From assembly GCF_030363035.1 (NCBI RefSeq), contig NZ_JAUCMN010000009.1, positions 62,001 to 126,000 on the forward strand: DNA of 64,000 nucleotides. The letters run 5' to 3'. The DNA comes from Curtobacterium caseinilyticum (lineage in GTDB: Bacteria > Actinomycetota > Actinomycetes > Actinomycetales > Microbacteriaceae). The notes under the pieces were generated by a model that worked only from the letters and a program-made list of their open reading frames with translations, did not search any database and had not been told where the DNA came from. Below, one piece after another: positions 62,289-64,000 of the stretch; the stretch's first letter is position 1; every line of letters starts with the position of its first letter. Both the position numbers and the translations under genes were made by a program.

Positions 62289-63335
62289 CTACGGCCGAGC
62301 GGGCACCTCGGCCTCGACCCCCGATGAGGCCCGCACCACCAGTCGGTGCGGTGACCGCACGACCCCGGGGACCGCCGCCTCGCCCCGCTCGAGCTGACCG
62401 ACGAGCATCTCCACCGCCGTCGTCGCCACCCGGTCCAGGTCGGCGGACACCGTCGTCAGCGCGGGGGTGGCGTACGTCGACTCCTCGATGTCGTCGAACC
62501 CGACCACCGCGACCTCCGCCGGCACCGGACGGCCCGCCAGCTGCAGCGCGCTCATCGCCCCGAGTGCCAGCGCGTCGTTGCAGCACACCAGGGCGTCGAC
62601 GGCGAACGGTGCCCCGAGCAGCCGCTCGGCCGCCGCCGCGCCGTCGGCCCGGTGCCACAGCGGCGTCGGCACGACGAGCTCCGGCCGGAAGGGCAGCCCG
62701 TGCGCGCGCAACGCGGCCCGGTAGCCGTGCAGGCGCTCCGACGCGGTGCGGACGGGCCCCTCGGGGTCGGCCCCGACGAAGGCGATCGACCGTCGACCGC
62801 CACCGATCAGGTGTTCGGTGGCGTCCCGGAACGCGTCGGCGTTCGACATCGTGATGAAGGTCGCGTCGCTGTGCTCGACCGGTTCCCCGAGCACGACGAG
62901 GGGGAACTTCACGTCGAGGGCCGGAGCGTCCCCCGGCCGGACCGCGAGCGGGCTGTAGATGATGCCGTCGATCGAGTGCTCGCGCATCCGGGTGATGGCG
63001 TCCGGTTCCCGCTCGCCGCTGGTGGTCTGCTCGATGAGCACGGTGTACCCGACTGCCCCGGCCGCCCGGATGACGGAGTCGGCGAGCTCGGCGAAGTACG
63101 CCTGGCGCAGCTCGGGCACCGCGAGCCCGAGCACCCGCGAGCGCCCGGAGCGGAAGTTCCGCGCCGAGACGTTGAGCTCGTAGCCGAGCTGCTCGACGGC
63201 GGCCATGACCCGCTCGTGCGTCCGCGCGGACACGTGCTCGTACCCGGCGAGCACGTTCGACACGGTCTTCTTGGAGACGCCGGCGACCGCGGCGACGTCG
63301 CTCATCGTCGGCGGCGAGCGGTGTCCCTCTGCCAT
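62289..63335 (-). CDS. LacI-family transcriptional regulator
   Basis: The 348-residue protein has the HTH PTMSDVAAVAGVSKKTVSNVLAGYEHVSARTHERVMAAVEQLGYELN. The periplasmic-binding-like sugar domain has AFVGADPEGPVRTASERLHGYRAAL and VAVVGFDDIEESTYATPALTTV. It is encoded on the same strand as, and upstream of, the sugar operon. It should repress the operon by the palindrome at 62142 and release with a derived sugar. An upstream GTG-like extension (63413) is rejected. A GGGAGG site precedes the ATG. Confidence 0.94.
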   Translation of the reverse strand: MAEGHRSPPTMSDVAAVAGVSKKTVSNVLAGYEHVSARTHERVMAAVEQLGYELNVSARNFRSGRSRVLGLAVPELRQAYFAELADSVIRAAGAVGYTVLIEQTTSGEREPDAITRMREHSIDGIIYSPLAVRPGDAPALDVKFPLVVLGEPVEHSDATFITMSNADAFRDATEHLIGGGRRSIAFVGADPEGPVRTASERLHGYRAALRAHGLPFRPELVVPTPLWHRADGAAAAERLLGAPFAVDALVCCNDALALGAMSALQLAGRPVPAEVAVVGFDDIEESTYATPALTTVSADLDRVATTAVEMLVGQLERGEAAVPGVVRSPHRLVVRASSGVEAEVPARP

Positions 63336-63426
63336 GGGCGCGCTCCCTCCCGGCGGTGTGGACTGCGTTCGGCAGGACGCTACCGCACCCGACCGCGCTG
63401 TCGGTGGCCCCACCTACCGTGACGAC

Positions 63427-64000
63427 ATGCCCGAGGGTGACTCCGTCCACCGCCTGGCGGCACGGCTGCGCGCCACGGACGGCACCCTGGTCCGGCACGG
63501 GGAGCTCCGCGGGGGCCCGGACGCCGGCACCGCGCTGACCGGTCGCCGCATCGTCGGGCACGCCACCCACGGCAAGCACCTGCTCACCCGCTTCGACGAC
63601 GGCACGACCCTGCACACCCACATGCGCATGACCGGCTCGTGGACCGTCACCGGCCCCGGCAGGCGCCTGCCGGTGCACGCCGCACGCGAGGCCCGGGTCC
63701 GCATGGCCCTCGACGACGGCCGCACCGTCTGGGGGCTCGCCCTGCCCGTGGTCGAGCTGCTCCCCACCCGCGACGAGCACCGTGCCGTCGGCCACCTCGG
63801 CCCCGACCTGCTCCACGTCGACTTCGACCGCGACGAAGCCCTCCGCCGGTGCACGGTCGACCCGGACGTGCCCGTCAGGACGGTCCTGCTCGACCAGCGC
63901 CGGGTCGCCGGGCTCGGCAACCTGTGGGCGAACGAGCTCGGCTACGTGCGCGGGCTGCACCCGGACCGGCCGGTCGGCACGGTCGACGTCGAGACCCTGC
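63427..64000 (+). CDS. Fpg/Nei-family DNA glycosylase (partial, runs off the right edge)
   Basis: This base-excision repair enzyme cuts out oxidised bases. It starts MPEGDSVHRLAARL with the catalytic Pro2 and Glu3. The conserved Lys is in GKHLLTRF, and QRRVAGLGNLWANELGYVRG is the helix-two-turn-helix entry. The zinc finger would be past the window end. The MPEGDS start suggests the Nei rather than Fpg branch. A TACCGT box lies 6 nt before the ATG. Confidence 0.92.
   Translation, partial: MPEGDSVHRLAARLRATDGTLVRHGELRGGPDAGTALTGRRIVGHATHGKHLLTRFDDGTTLHTHMRMTGSWTVTGPGRRLPVHAAREARVRMALDDGRTVWGLALPVVELLPTRDEHRAVGHLGPDLLHVDFDRDEALRRCTVDPDVPVRTVLLDQRRVAGLGNLWANELGYVRGLHPDRPVGTVDVETL

Overview
The window is about 72-75% GC by eye, uses GTG as well as ATG starts, and carries genes typical of Actinobacteria: a PknA/B-like kinase, an ScbR-type TetR regulator, MmyB-type XRE regulators, monomeric isocitrate dehydrogenase and an FBP-domain protein. 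The gene content and codon use suggest a Microbacteriaceae chromosome, most likely Curtobacterium or a close relative. That is an inference from family content, not from a marker gene. I saw no rRNA, tRNA, transposase, integrase, phage gene or CRISPR array. This looks like ordinary chromosome with very short intergenic gaps.

Layout. 1-6 kb: the N-terminal part of a GH92 alpha-mannosidase, a membrane Ser/Thr kinase, a PAP2 phosphatase and a family-A DNA polymerase. 6-12 kb: two small unknown proteins, L-serine dehydratase, a shikimate-dehydrogenase-like enzyme, an SRPBCC/phytoene-desaturase-like pair and an unknown coiled protein. 12-16 kb: a four-gene osmoprotectant ABC operon. 16-22.6 kb: DinB, DUF6197-like, a phosphotransferase broken near its C-terminus, ScbR-like TetR, GAF-phosphatase and ThuA genes. 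22.9-28.6 kb: monomeric Icd, an M23 peptidase and a CNNM/CBS membrane protein. 28.9-34.5 kb: an MmyB-type regulator, a degenerate methyltransferase, a small four-cysteine secreted protein, an FBP-domain gene behind a possible short leader ORF, fused UraD-UraH and an NCS2 purine permease. 34.6-40 kb: two aldo/keto reductases, a thioesterase, a bicovalent-flavin lipoprotein oxidoreductase and YdeI. 40-45 kb: a PadR-controlled ABC exporter cassette. 45-52 kb: SDR, PQQ-type sugar dehydrogenase, a regulator/small protein/MFS trio, an epimerase and others. 52-55.6 kb: a BCCT transporter and a MerR/SDR pair. 55.7-63.3 kb: a LacI-controlled sugar ABC operon with a GH1 enzyme and a secreted sialidase-fold enzyme carrying a C-terminal carbohydrate-binding domain. 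The right edge holds a partial Nei/Fpg glycosylase.

How the genes work together. The OpuC-like ABC operon and the BCCT carrier both serve compatible-solute uptake. UraD-UraH and the NCS2 permease form a ureide/purine salvage pair that lacks a urate oxidase here. The LacI operon imports a sugar released by its own glycosidases. Several regulators sit beside convincing dyad operators (PadR, MerR, LacI).

The most unusual signal is in the DNA between genes. There are several separate families of dispersed intergenic palindromes. One family occurs at many gene 3' ends and has a conserved outer stem with a covarying inner stem. Another has three copies within 4.6 kb, a third has two copies 26 kb apart, and a single hairpin is flanked by 12-bp direct repeats. 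In addition, three tandem hairpins with an identical 9-nt loop lie between the sugar-binding protein and permease genes. A large share of genes have a TANNNT box 5-7 nt before the start codon and no ribosome binding site, which suggests widespread leaderless transcription.
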